A DNA stretch of 18,022 nt from an uncultured Marvinbryantia sp. (GTDB lineage Bacteria > Bacillota > Clostridia > Lachnospirales > Lachnospiraceae), in assembly GCA_947624335.1 (NCBI GenBank), contig CANQJX010000011.1, positions 1 through 18,022 on the forward strand. The letters run 5' to 3'. This document shows, in pieces, positions 1-6,260 of the stretch (positions within the stretch are counted from its first letter, which is position 1; each line of letters opens with the position of its first letter). Below the pieces are notes generated by a model that was not told the origin of the DNA, did not search any database, and saw only the letters and a list, made by a program, of their open reading frames with translations. The position numbers were made by a program, and so were the translations under genes.

Positions 1-2124
1 TTCCTTCTCCATGACCGCCGCCTTCTTTTTGGACATGGCGCGGCGCAGAAGATCGCTTCGCCCAAGCGTATAGCCTCCCAGATCGCGCACGATCTGCATA
101 ACCTGTTCCTGATAAACAATACAGCCGTATGTCGGCTCCAGAATCGGTTTTAACTGCTCGCAGTCGTAAGTGACGCTCTTCGGGTCGTTCTTTCCCCTGA
201 TATACTGCGGGATAAAATCCATCGGGCCGGGGCGGTACAAAGAGATGCCGGCGATTACATCCTCCAGGCTCTGCGGCTTTAGGTCTTTCATAAAGCTTTT
301 CATGCCCGCGCTCTCCAACTGGAACACGCCGTCGCATTTTCCGGTCGCCAGGGACGCCAGCACCGCTTTGTCGTCATAGTCGATCTGATCCATGTCCAGC
401 GGTTTGCCCGTACTCTTCTCCACCAGCTTTGCCGCGTTCTGGATGACCGTCAGTGTGCGCAGCCCCAGGAAATCCATCTTCAAAAGGCCCAGTTCTTCCA
501 GGGTAGTCATCGTAAACTGGGTTGTAATCGCTCCGTCGCTTCCCCTGGACAGCGGCACATACTCGTCCGCCGCCTCGCGGCAGATTACAACGCCCGCCGC
601 ATGCATGGAGGTATGCCGCGGCAGCCCTTCCAAACGCTTCGCCATATCGATCAGGCGGTGCATCTGTTCGTCCGTTTCGTAAATCTGGCGCAGCTCGCTG
701 TTTTCCTGCAGCGCTTTGTCCAGCGTAATGTTCAGCTCCTGCGGCACCATTTTTGCCACATTGTCCACCACCGCGTAGGGAATATCCATTACGCGCCCCA
801 CGTCGCGAATGACGCCGCGCGCCGCTAAAGTACCGAACGTTACGATCTGTACCACTTTTTCCTTTCCGTATTTCCTTACGACATAGTCGATGACCTCCTG
901 CCTGCGTTCAAAGCAGAAGTCGATATCAATATCCGGCATGGATACGCGCTCCGGATTCAAAAAACGCTCAAACAGCAAATTGTATTTGATCGGATCCAGC
1001 TTGGTAATTCCCAGCGTATAAGAAACCAGGCTGCCCGCCGCCGAACCGCGCCCCGGGCCAACTATAATGTCATTGTCGCGGGCATAGCGGATAAAGTCCC
1101 AGACGATCAGGAAGTATTCCACATACCCCATCTTGCGGATAATGCCCAGTTCATAGTCCAGCCGCTGTTTTAATTCTTGCGCCTGAGCGGGTTCGTAGCG
1201 CTCCTTCAGGCCGTCGTAGCAGAGTTTATTCAGATAGTCCCACGCGCTGTAGCCGTCCGGCACGTCAAAGCGCGGCAGCTTGGTAACGCCAAACTCGATT
1301 TCCACATGGCAGCGGTCGGCGATCTTCTGCGTATTCTCCAGCGCCTGCGGCGCATAGGGAAACAGCTTCTCCATTTCCTGCTGAGATTTTACATAATACT
1401 GGCCGCCTTCGTAGCGCATGCGGTCCTCGTCCTGCAGCTTTTTCCCGGTCTGGATGCACAGCAGGATATCGTGCGCCTCCGCGTCGGCGTCATAAGTGTA
1501 ATGGACGTCGTTGGTCGCCACCAGTTCAATTCCCGTCTGCGCGCTCATGCGCAGAAGCTGCTGATTGACCAACTGCTGATCCGGTATCCCGTGATCCTGC
1601 AGTTCCAGGAAAAAATTGCCTTTCCCGAAAATCTCCTGATACTGAAGCGCTATTTGTTTTCCTTCTTCATAAAGGCCGCGCGTCAGATAGCGCGGGATTT
1701 CCCCGGCAAGGCAGGCGCTTAGGGCAATGATGCCCTCATGGTATTTCTGCAAAATCTCTTTATCCACACGCGGGCGGTAATAATACCCTTCCACAAACCC
1801 CGCGGAAACAATCTTTATCAGATTGGCATAGCCGGTATTGTTCTCCGCCAGCAGGACAAGATGGTAATAGCGGTCCTCCCCGCCCGTCGTCTCGCGGTCG
1901 AAGCGCGAACCCGGCGCGACATATACTTCGCAGCCGATAATGGGATTGATGCCCTCCGCGCGCGCGGCGCGGTAAAAATCAATCACGCCGTACATGGCGC
2001 CGTGATCCGTGATGGCGGCGCTGTTCATGCCAAGTTCCTTCACCCGCGCCACATACTCTTTTATTTTATTGGATCCGTCCAGCAGACTGTATTCCGTGTG
2101 TACATGCAGATGTGCAAAGCTCAA
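1..2124 (-). CDS. dnaE: DNA polymerase III subunit alpha, N-terminal part (cut by left window edge)
   Basis: This is the replicative or lagging-strand/error-prone C-family DNA polymerase, which extends primers with dNTPs. The visible 708 codons start with the PHP domain (HLHVHTEYSLLDG at residues 5-17, then ITDHGAMYG, GCEVYVA and NDVHY). The polymerase palm follows, with PDIDIDF near residues 397-403 carrying two catalytic aspartates. A third aspartate is D551 in KMDFLGL. The E. coli protein is about 1160 residues, so roughly the last 40% lies outside the window. I chose a TTG start at 2122-2124: it gives the canonical MSFAHLHVHTEYS N-terminus, follows an AAGAGGAGAG ribosome binding site, and no in-frame ATG lies between it and the upstream gene. 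It is the last visible gene of a same-strand string with a thioesterase, cvfB and ridA, 62 bases after ridA. Firmicutes usually also have PolC, so this could be the DnaE-type partner rather than the sole replicase. Confidence 0.97.
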   Translation of the reverse strand, partial: MSFAHLHVHTEYSLLDGSNKIKEYVARVKELGMNSAAITDHGAMYGVIDFYRAARAEGINPIIGCEVYVAPGSRFDRETTGGEDRYYHLVLLAENNTGYANLIKIVSAGFVEGYYYRPRVDKEILQKYHEGIIALSACLAGEIPRYLTRGLYEEGKQIALQYQEIFGKGNFFLELQDHGIPDQQLVNQQLLRMSAQTGIELVATNDVHYTYDADAEAHDILLCIQTGKKLQDEDRMRYEGGQYYVKSQQEMEKLFPYAPQALENTQKIADRCHVEIEFGVTKLPRFDVPDGYSAWDYLNKLCYDGLKERYEPAQAQELKQRLDYELGIIRKMGYVEYFLIVWDFIRYARDNDIIVGPGRGSAAGSLVSYTLGITKLDPIKYNLLFERFLNPERVSMPDIDIDFCFERRQEVIDYVVRKYGKEKVVQIVTFGTLAARGVIRDVGRVMDIPYAVVDNVAKMVPQELNITLDKALQENSELRQIYETDEQMHRLIDMAKRLEGLPRHTSMHAAGVVICREAADEYVPLSRGSDGAITTQFTMTTLEELGLLKMDFLGLRTLTVIQNAAKLVEKSTGKPLDMDQIDYDDKAVLASLATGKCDGVFQLESAGMKSFMKDLKPQSLEDVIAGISLYRPGPMDFIPQYIRGKNDPKSVTYDCEQLKPILEPTYGCIVYQEQVMQIVRDLGGYTLGRSDLLRRAMSKKKAAVMEKE

Positions 2125-2186
2125 ACCCGTCTCTCCTCTTTTCCTTCCCGTAAAGAGCAAACGCCGGCTGTCCCCGCTTTGGGGAA

Positions 2187-2561
2187 TTATTTCACCGCAA
2201 TTGCCTCGATTTCCAGTAAAACATCTTTCGGCAGACGCGCTACCTCCACGCAGGAACGCGCCGGAAACGCGCCGGTAAAGAACGCGGCGTAAATTTCGTT
2301 GATTTTTGCAAAATCATCCATCTCTTTGATAAATACCGTCGTCTTTACCACATTGTCCATCGACGTGCCCGCCGCTTCCAGCAGATGGGCGAGATTGGTA
2401 AGCGCCTGCTTCGCCTGCGCCTCCACGCCCTGCGGGATCTCGCCCGTGGACGGAACCACCGGGATCACCCCGGAAGTATATACCGTGTGATTTACTTCCA
2501 CCGCCTGCGAATATGGTCCGATTGCCGCCGGCGCAGCGTCTGTGCTGATTACTTTTTTCAT
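2187..2561 (-). CDS. ridA: RidA family reactive enamine/imine deaminase (YjgF/YER057c/UK114)
   Basis: The 124-residue protein matches the usual RidA length. RidA hydrolyses reactive 2-aminoacrylate and other enamines/imines released by PLP-dependent dehydratases, protecting PLP enzymes from damage; it acts as a cytoplasmic homotrimer. Family residues are in place: GPYSQA with Y17, the substrate-carboxylate-binding arginine R102 in FPARSCVEVARLPKD, and E119 near the C-terminus in LEIEAIAV. The ATG follows an AGAAGGA ribosome binding site. It starts 17 bases after the cvfB stop and is probably co-transcribed with cvfB and dnaE. Function is assigned from the family; the actual substrate in this organism is not shown by the sequence. 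Confidence 0.96.
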   Translation of the reverse strand: MKKVISTDAAPAAIGPYSQAVEVNHTVYTSGVIPVVPSTGEIPQGVEAQAKQALTNLAHLLEAAGTSMDNVVKTTVFIKEMDDFAKINEIYAAFFTGAFPARSCVEVARLPKDVLLEIEAIAVK

Positions 2562-2578
2562 ACTGAATTCCTTCTTTC

Positions 2579-3415
2579 TTATTTTATTTTTCGGATCGCG
2601 CGCTCCGTAATCTCGACGCGTCCCTCTTTTAAAAGTCTGCCGACCGCGCGTTTGAAAGCGTTTTTGCTCAAACCCAGTTCGCGCTTGATCGTTTCGGGCG
2701 ACGCCTTATCGTTAAAGGGCAGTTCCCCGGAACATTGTTCGATCGCCTTCATTACCTGTTCCGCGTCCTCGTCCATCTGCAGATATGCTTTCTCGCGCGC
2801 GGACAGGTTCAGCTTGCCGTCGTCCCGCACGCCCGTTACCCGCGCGCGGATCACGTCTCCGATCTGGTAATGTCCCGCCGCATCCTGGCGCGGGATCAGG
2901 GCGGAATATTGATAATCCACCGCCACAAAGACGCCAAATTCCCCGCTTGTTTCGTAGATCACCCCGGTAACGCGGTCGTCTTTCTGATAGGGGGAATCCG
3001 TCCGCAGATATTCGTATACGTTCATCGTCGCGCACAGCCGTCCGCTTTTGTCTATATAAAGCGCCACCAGATACGATTCTCCCTCGCGCACTCTCTTTGT
3101 CTGCTGCTTAAACGGCAGCAGCAGATCCTTTTCCAGTCCCCAGTCTAAAAACGCGCCGACTTTGGAAACTTCCACCACCTGCAGAACCGCAAGGCCGCCA
3201 AGCTGCAGCGCCGGCTCGCGTACGGTGCAGATCAGGCGGTCCATCGAGTCTTTATAAAGAAAAACTTCCAGGCTGTCCCCGATCCGCGCGCCTTCCGGCA
3301 CTTCTTTTTTGGGAAGCAGCACCTTTTCCTGCGCGTCCTGCGACTCTCCCAGATAGACTCCAAACTCTACCTTTTTCACAATTTGCAATGTTTGCTTTTT
3401 CCCTAATTCCAGCAT
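2579..3415 (-). CDS. cvfB: CvfB-type S1 domain RNA-binding protein with C-terminal winged helix (YitL-like)
   Basis: The 278-residue protein is close to B. subtilis YitL and S. aureus CvfB (about 300). CvfB binds RNA and affects virulence-gene expression in S. aureus; the molecular role elsewhere is poorly defined. Three S1-like repeats are visible, about residues 1-66 (GVYLG...VLLPKKE), 70-130 (GAFLDWG...LLLPFKQ) and 150-207 (GVFVAVDYQYSALIPR, ending GKLNLSAREK). A C-terminal winged-helix segment follows from about 220, with SPETIKRELGLSKNAFKRAV. An upstream in-frame extension to 3550 exists, but the ATG at 3415 fits the family N-terminus (MLELGKKQTLQIV) and has an AGGAG site 5 bases ahead. 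The extension would overlap the thioesterase gene and encode an atypical Arg/Lys-rich stretch, so I rejected it. It lies 47 bases after the thioesterase stop and 17 bases before ridA. Confidence 0.9.
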   Translation of the reverse strand: MLELGKKQTLQIVKKVEFGVYLGESQDAQEKVLLPKKEVPEGARIGDSLEVFLYKDSMDRLICTVREPALQLGGLAVLQVVEVSKVGAFLDWGLEKDLLLPFKQQTKRVREGESYLVALYIDKSGRLCATMNVYEYLRTDSPYQKDDRVTGVIYETSGEFGVFVAVDYQYSALIPRQDAAGHYQIGDVIRARVTGVRDDGKLNLSAREKAYLQMDEDAEQVMKAIEQCSGELPFNDKASPETIKRELGLSKNAFKRAVGRLLKEGRVEITERAIRKIK

Positions 3416-3462
3416 ACCTTCTCCTATCTTTTTGTTCTGCTTGCGCCTGCGCGTCCGTTTTT

Positions 3463-4176
3463 TCAGGCTTTGCGCGTCACCTCGACAACCGCGTACGGTT
3501 TTTCGTCGGCGCCGCACAGGCTGACCGTACAGCGCTGCTCTTCCACGCACACAAAAGGTACGATCACATCATGCAGTACGGCGGATTTTTTGTATTCTAC
3601 GCGCATCTGCCCTACGGTAAAATCCTCCGGGAAGTATTCCTGCGCCATCACGATATATTGTCCGTTGTTTACATGGTGGTTGGTGTCCAGATGGCTTTTC
3701 ACCACTACAAATTCTTCTTTTTTGATACTGCCGGGCGGCATGGGGATCTTGCGCGCAATCGGCCCCAAAGGAAGCGGCGCTTCCAATTGATAGGCCGCGC
3801 GGATATCTTCTTCCACTTTGATCGGATGCCCGCTCGCCGTATCCAGATAGATCCACATGGACGCCGCGCTTGCGAGCGTCTGCCCGTCTGCGCTTAAAAT
3901 ACGGAAATTACGTTCTCCGTAAAACCCTTTAAAATTATACGGCCATGTCTGAACCGCAATCTCCTCCCCCAGCGCGGGAAGCCTGTCTATGGAAATCTGC
4001 CAGGAGGCCAGCACCCACGCCTTCCCGCGGGCAGTCAGCTTTTCCAGCCCCGCTCCCAGATCCTCCGACTGGAACGTACTGCAGTCCTGAAAATAATTGA
4101 TTACGCCCGGAAGGGTCAGCCTTTGATCCTCGCCGACCTCGCTGTAGCGGACGCGGCTTCGAAATTGATACGGCAT
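3463..4176 (-). CDS. Acyl-ACP thioesterase (FatA/FatB-like, double hot-dog)
   Basis: Hydrolyses acyl-acyl carrier protein to free fatty acid, ending or diverting fatty acid synthesis. The 237-residue product has the two hot-dog halves of bacterial acyl-ACP thioesterases: an N-terminal half with RSRVRYSEVGEDQRL and NYFQDCSTFQSEDLG, and a C-terminal half with the catalytic signature LDTNHHVNNGQYI (D164, N166, H168 in this numbering). The start at 4176 gives the family-typical MPYQFRSRVRYSEV and has AAAGGA 8 bases ahead. A longer ATG at 4203 is possible, but would lie only about 8 bases after the predicted transcription start (promoter 4218-4246) and lacks a good ribosome binding site. It is first in the string leading to cvfB, ridA and dnaE. 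Such proteins are common in gut Clostridia; chain-length preference cannot be read from sequence. Confidence 0.92.
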   Translation of the reverse strand: MPYQFRSRVRYSEVGEDQRLTLPGVINYFQDCSTFQSEDLGAGLEKLTARGKAWVLASWQISIDRLPALGEEIAVQTWPYNFKGFYGERNFRILSADGQTLASAASMWIYLDTASGHPIKVEEDIRAAYQLEAPLPLGPIARKIPMPPGSIKKEEFVVVKSHLDTNHHVNNGQYIVMAQEYFPEDFTVGQMRVEYKKSAVLHDVIVPFVCVEEQRCTVSLCGADEKPYAVVEVTRKA

Positions 4177-4217
4177 CCTTGTCATCCTTTCTATCTTTTC
4201 CATTTTCCGTCAGTAAC

Positions 4218-4246
4218 AGTATAATCTATTTTCCGGGAAATTGCAA
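4218..4246 (-). promoter_or_regulatory. Sigma-A promoter for the thioesterase–cvfB–ridA–dnaE string
   Basis: On the minus strand, a -35 TTGCAA (4241-4246) and a -10 TATACT (4218-4223) are separated by exactly 17 bases. The spacer contains a small imperfect palindrome, TTTCC-C-GGAAA, which could be an operator half but is too short to be sure. The predicted start near 4211 leaves a leader of about 35 bases before the ATG at 4176. The rest of 4247-4333 is a GC-rich spacer in which I see no gene. Confidence 0.7.
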
Positions 4247-4333
4247 TTATGCGGCATGGCGTCCGCGCGCCGCGCTGTCTTTACGGCGCAAGGCAAAATT
4301 TCTCTGAAAAATTTTTAAGACGGTTTGGGCAGC

Positions 4334-4366
4334 AAAAAAATCTGCCCTCCGTTTGCGGGAGGACAG
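4334..4366 (-). terminator. Rho-independent terminator after the ATPase–nuclease gene
   Basis: Read on the minus strand, CTGTCCTCC pairs with GGAGGGCAG (one C·A mismatch) around a 7-base loop, followed directly by A and seven T. It lies about 55 bases after the ATPase stop and before the thioesterase promoter, so it isolates the ATPase as a one-gene unit. Confidence 0.8.
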
Positions 4367-4419
4367 AACCTGAAAATTCAGGCAAAAATACTGTCTCTGA
4401 CATATTTCCGCCTGATCGT

Positions 4420-5829
4420 CTAATTATCCATAAACAGCAGGAATTTCAGCATATTCTCATACCTCACCAGCGTTACATTCCCCATCGTTCTTGCCCGGTC
4501 CATACATCCTTTGGTAAAGCCGGACCTGGCAAAAAGGTAAAAATATTTACGTTTATACAAAAACAGTTCGCTGCGTTTTATCAGCGTTTCCAGCACGCCA
4601 AGGTCAATTTTTTCGTTTGTCCATTTACATTCGCCGAAAAGAGCGGTGGTTTTATCCTGCTCGGCAAGAATGTCGATCTCTGCCTGACGCTTTTCTGTCG
4701 GGTCGTTTCCCCACCACCGGCCGATAGAGGAAAACCCGACCGGACACTTTCCGGCAAGCAATAGCTTCCAAAGATACTGCTTGCAGATTTCCTCAAACAC
4801 CTTGCCCATATAATCGGACAGAAACGGCTCGATACGTTTATAAGCGAAATCGGCGCCGCCGCGGGCAATGATGGAATTGTTCTCCGGCACAAAGCGATAC
4901 CAAAAGCGGAACAAATTATCCTCGATGGAATATATCGCTTTCCGGGACGCCTTTTCGCCGTAAGGCGTCTCTTTTCGGATGATGCCAAGAGAAACAAGGT
5001 TTTTCACATAAGCGGAGCATACATTGGTGTCCTCGCCGACCTTGCCGGAGATTTCCGACAGCCGGGTGGAGCCGGTGGCAATCGCCGTAATAATGGCGTT
5101 ATACAGCGCAGGCTCCCGCACCTCCTGCTTAAGCAGATTTTCCGGCTCTTCAAAAAGCGCAGAGGCAGGATTCAGGAACGTGTTTTTAATATTTTCTTCG
5201 ACGCTCAGCTCATCATTCATTTGCAGCAGATACTGCGGTGTGCCGCCGGCAATCCCATAGATCAGCGCCTTGTCTTCGTCGGAGAAGTGCTGAAAATACC
5301 GGCAGGTTTCCTCAAAGTCAAAGGGAACGATCTTCATCTGCGCCGTCCGCCGTCCATAAAGCGGCGCTTTATAGGCAAGAACGTGATCTTCCATATAAGA
5401 CATGGACGAGCCGCAGAGAATCAGCATCAGCTTCGAACTGTCCTTGTACTTGTCGATAAGAAGCTGAAGCGTGGAGGCAAGGCTTTTCTCCGACCGGGCG
5501 ACATAGGGGTATTCGTCGATGGCGAGGAGAAGCCGTTCCTTTTCGGCCAGCCTGAATACATACTCCAAAGCCGCCTGAAAGGAGAGAAAAGAGCTTTCCG
5601 TCCCGATCCCGCTATGGTATTCTAAAATGCTCTTGCTGAAGTTTTCAAGGTTTTGCTTGGCGTTACTTTCAACACCCATAAAATAAACAGCGTTTTTATC
5701 TTTGATAAACTGATTGATCAGCGCCGTTTTCCCGACACGCCGCCGTCCGTATATAACCGCAAATTCAAACTTGTTTGAGGAATATAGCTTATTCAGGGCC
5801 TCAAGTTCCCGCTCTCTGCCGATAAACAT
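4420..5829 (-). CDS. AAA/STAND-like ATPase fused to winged helix and PD-(D/E)XK nuclease-like DUF234 domain
   Basis: This 469-residue protein belongs to the ATPase_2 (PF01637) plus DUF234 (PF03008) architecture, related to archaeal SSO1545-type (MNS clade) ATPases of unknown function. Visible: Walker A GRRRVGKT (28-35), Walker B LLLAIDE (100-106), a sensor-like LILCGSS (136-142), PLYGRR (156-161) and GGTPQYL (195-201). A winged-helix segment (about 240-305) is followed by a nuclease-fold-like C-terminus with EE at 346-347, D386 in AEIDILA and ECK at 400-402, matching the E...D...ExK pattern of restriction-endonuclease-fold proteins. The ATG has a near-perfect AAGGAGGT site. It has its own strong promoter, palindrome and terminator, and no partner gene. 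Role is unknown: defence, mobile-element function or regulation are all possible. Nuclease activity is inferred from the motif only. Confidence 0.88.
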   Translation of the reverse strand: MFIGRERELEALNKLYSSNKFEFAVIYGRRRVGKTALINQFIKDKNAVYFMGVESNAKQNLENFSKSILEYHSGIGTESSFLSFQAALEYVFRLAEKERLLLAIDEYPYVARSEKSLASTLQLLIDKYKDSSKLMLILCGSSMSYMEDHVLAYKAPLYGRRTAQMKIVPFDFEETCRYFQHFSDEDKALIYGIAGGTPQYLLQMNDELSVEENIKNTFLNPASALFEEPENLLKQEVREPALYNAIITAIATGSTRLSEISGKVGEDTNVCSAYVKNLVSLGIIRKETPYGEKASRKAIYSIEDNLFRFWYRFVPENNSIIARGGADFAYKRIEPFLSDYMGKVFEEICKQYLWKLLLAGKCPVGFSSIGRWWGNDPTEKRQAEIDILAEQDKTTALFGECKWTNEKIDLGVLETLIKRSELFLYKRKYFYLFARSGFTKGCMDRARTMGNVTLVRYENMLKFLLFMDN

Positions 5830-5858
5830 CGCATTACCTCCTTTTTTATCACAGCTAT

Positions 5859-5887
5859 AGTATAGCGCGGAAAATAAATTTAGTCAA
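5859..5887 (-). promoter_or_regulatory. Near-consensus sigma-A promoter of the ATPase–nuclease gene
   Basis: On the minus strand, TTGACT (5882-5887) and TATACT (5859-5864) are 17 bases apart, one mismatch each from consensus. The -35 hexamer lies inside the gene-proximal arm of the 43-bp palindrome at 5877-5919, so a protein bound there should compete with RNA polymerase. Leader length to the ATG at 5829 is about 24 bases. Confidence 0.82.
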
Positions 5888-5919
5888 GTATGATTTGGCA
5901 AATCTTACTTGACTAAATT
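5877..5919. repeat. 43-bp near-perfect palindrome overlapping the ATPase promoter (operator-like)
   Basis: Outer arms AATTTAGTCAAGTA (5877-5890) and TACTTGACTAAATT (5906-5919) are exact reverse complements. After a single T·T mismatch (5891/5905), the inner arms GATTTG (5892-5897) and CAAATC (5899-5904) are also perfect, around one central base at 5898. Twenty of 21 positions pair. It is not followed by a T-tract on either strand, so it does not look like a terminator. Its overlap with the -35 box suggests an operator, possibly autoregulatory through the winged helix of the ATPase, or a recombination or element-end site. Function is inference. Confidence 0.9.
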
Positions 5920-5966
5920 CGAAAACTTTAAAGCATCGCATAAAGGAAACCGCTCCCGATGGATGA

Positions 5967-6006
5967 TGCAAAAGGGAGAGGTCTTCCTTACGAAGCCTCT
6001 CCCTTT
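5967..6006 (-). terminator. Terminator downstream of tRNA-Gln
   Basis: AAAGGGAGAGG (5971-5981) and CCTCTCCCTTT (5996-6006) form a perfect 11-bp stem, extended inward by CTTC/GAAG around a 5-base loop. On the minus strand the stem ends in TTTT and then GCA, a short U-tract. It lies about 20 bases past the tRNA 3' end, as expected for its terminator. The plus-strand side has only a three-T run. Confidence 0.75.
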
Positions 6007-6026
6007 CGGATGCTCTTTTCTTTCAG

Positions 6027-6098
6027 CAGGGCTACCAGGATTCGAACCTGGAAATGACGGAGTCAGAGTCCGTTGCCTTACCGTTTGGCGATAGCCCT
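6027..6098 (-). tRNA. tRNA-Gln (anticodon CUG)
   Basis: Read on the minus strand, a full cloverleaf is present: acceptor AGGGCTA pairing with TAGCCCT, D-arm GCC/GGC with loop AAACGGTAA, anticodon stem ACGGA/TCCGT with loop CTCTGAC (anticodon CTG), T-arm CCAGG/CCTGG with loop TTCGAAT, and discriminator G. CCA is not encoded. It has its own sigma-A promoter and terminator, so it is a single-tRNA transcription unit. Confidence 0.95.
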
Positions 6099-6128
6099 TT
6101 ATCGGTTGCAGACGTTACAACAAACAGT

Positions 6129-6157
6129 ATTATAGACCATGTTCCTTTGAATTGCAA
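6129..6157 (-). promoter_or_regulatory. Sigma-A promoter of tRNA-Gln
   Basis: On the minus strand, TTGCAA (6152-6157) and the consensus TATAAT (6129-6134) are spaced by 17 bases, about 30 bases ahead of the tRNA 5' end. It is divergent to the pncB promoter. Confidence 0.8.
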
Positions 6158-6189
6158 GCCCTTTTTTTGATAAATTTTGAAAAAAGGCT
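6157..6189. repeat. Inverted repeat between the divergent tRNA-Gln and pncB promoters
   Basis: AGCC followed by C and a T7 run (6157-6168) faces an A6 run followed by GGCT (6180-6189), an imperfect inverted repeat with a bulged base. Its right arm touches the proposed pncB -35 box. It could be an operator or merely AT-rich promoter spacer; it does not clearly match the NiaR or NrtR sites I can recall. Confidence 0.35.
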
Positions 6190-6217
6190 AACACTTTTGG
6201 GAAGAAGATAGTATAAT
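6188..6217 (+). promoter_or_regulatory. Probable sigma-A promoter of pncB
   Basis: The consensus TATAAT at 6212-6217 is preceded after 18 bases by CTAACA (6188-6193), a weak -35 with four of six consensus bases. The predicted start near 6224 leaves a leader of about 36 bases containing AAAGGAG (6247-6253), 7 bases before the ATG. Confidence 0.65.
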
Positions 6218-6260
6218 CAAATCCATACCGAAATGCAAATTTTTTCAAAGGAGAATTGCC

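Noticed and set aside
2125..2186. Small CCCC/GGGG hairpin between ridA and dnaE as a terminator or attenuator
   Set aside because: The stem is only 4 bp with no T-tract; too weak to call.
1177..2292. Two plus-strand ORFs of about 180 codons opposite dnaE
   Set aside because: They mirror the dnaE coding frame and have no family signature; the minus strand encodes clear PHP and polymerase motifs.
3416..3550. N-terminal extension of CvfB
   Set aside because: It overlaps the thioesterase C-terminus, is an Arg/Lys-rich out-of-frame reading, and the ATG at 3415 has a much better ribosome binding site.
4177..4203. Longer thioesterase start at 4203
   Set aside because: It would leave only about 8 bases of leader after the predicted promoter and lacks a ribosome binding site.
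4250..4420. Attachment-site copy of the tRNA-Gln 3' end on the far side of the ATPase gene
   Set aside because: I looked for the T-arm and acceptor sequence in the downstream flank and found no matching repeat, so integration into the tRNA is not supported.
5877..5919. Palindrome as a bidirectional terminator
   Set aside because: No T-tract follows on either strand and it overlaps a promoter -35 box.
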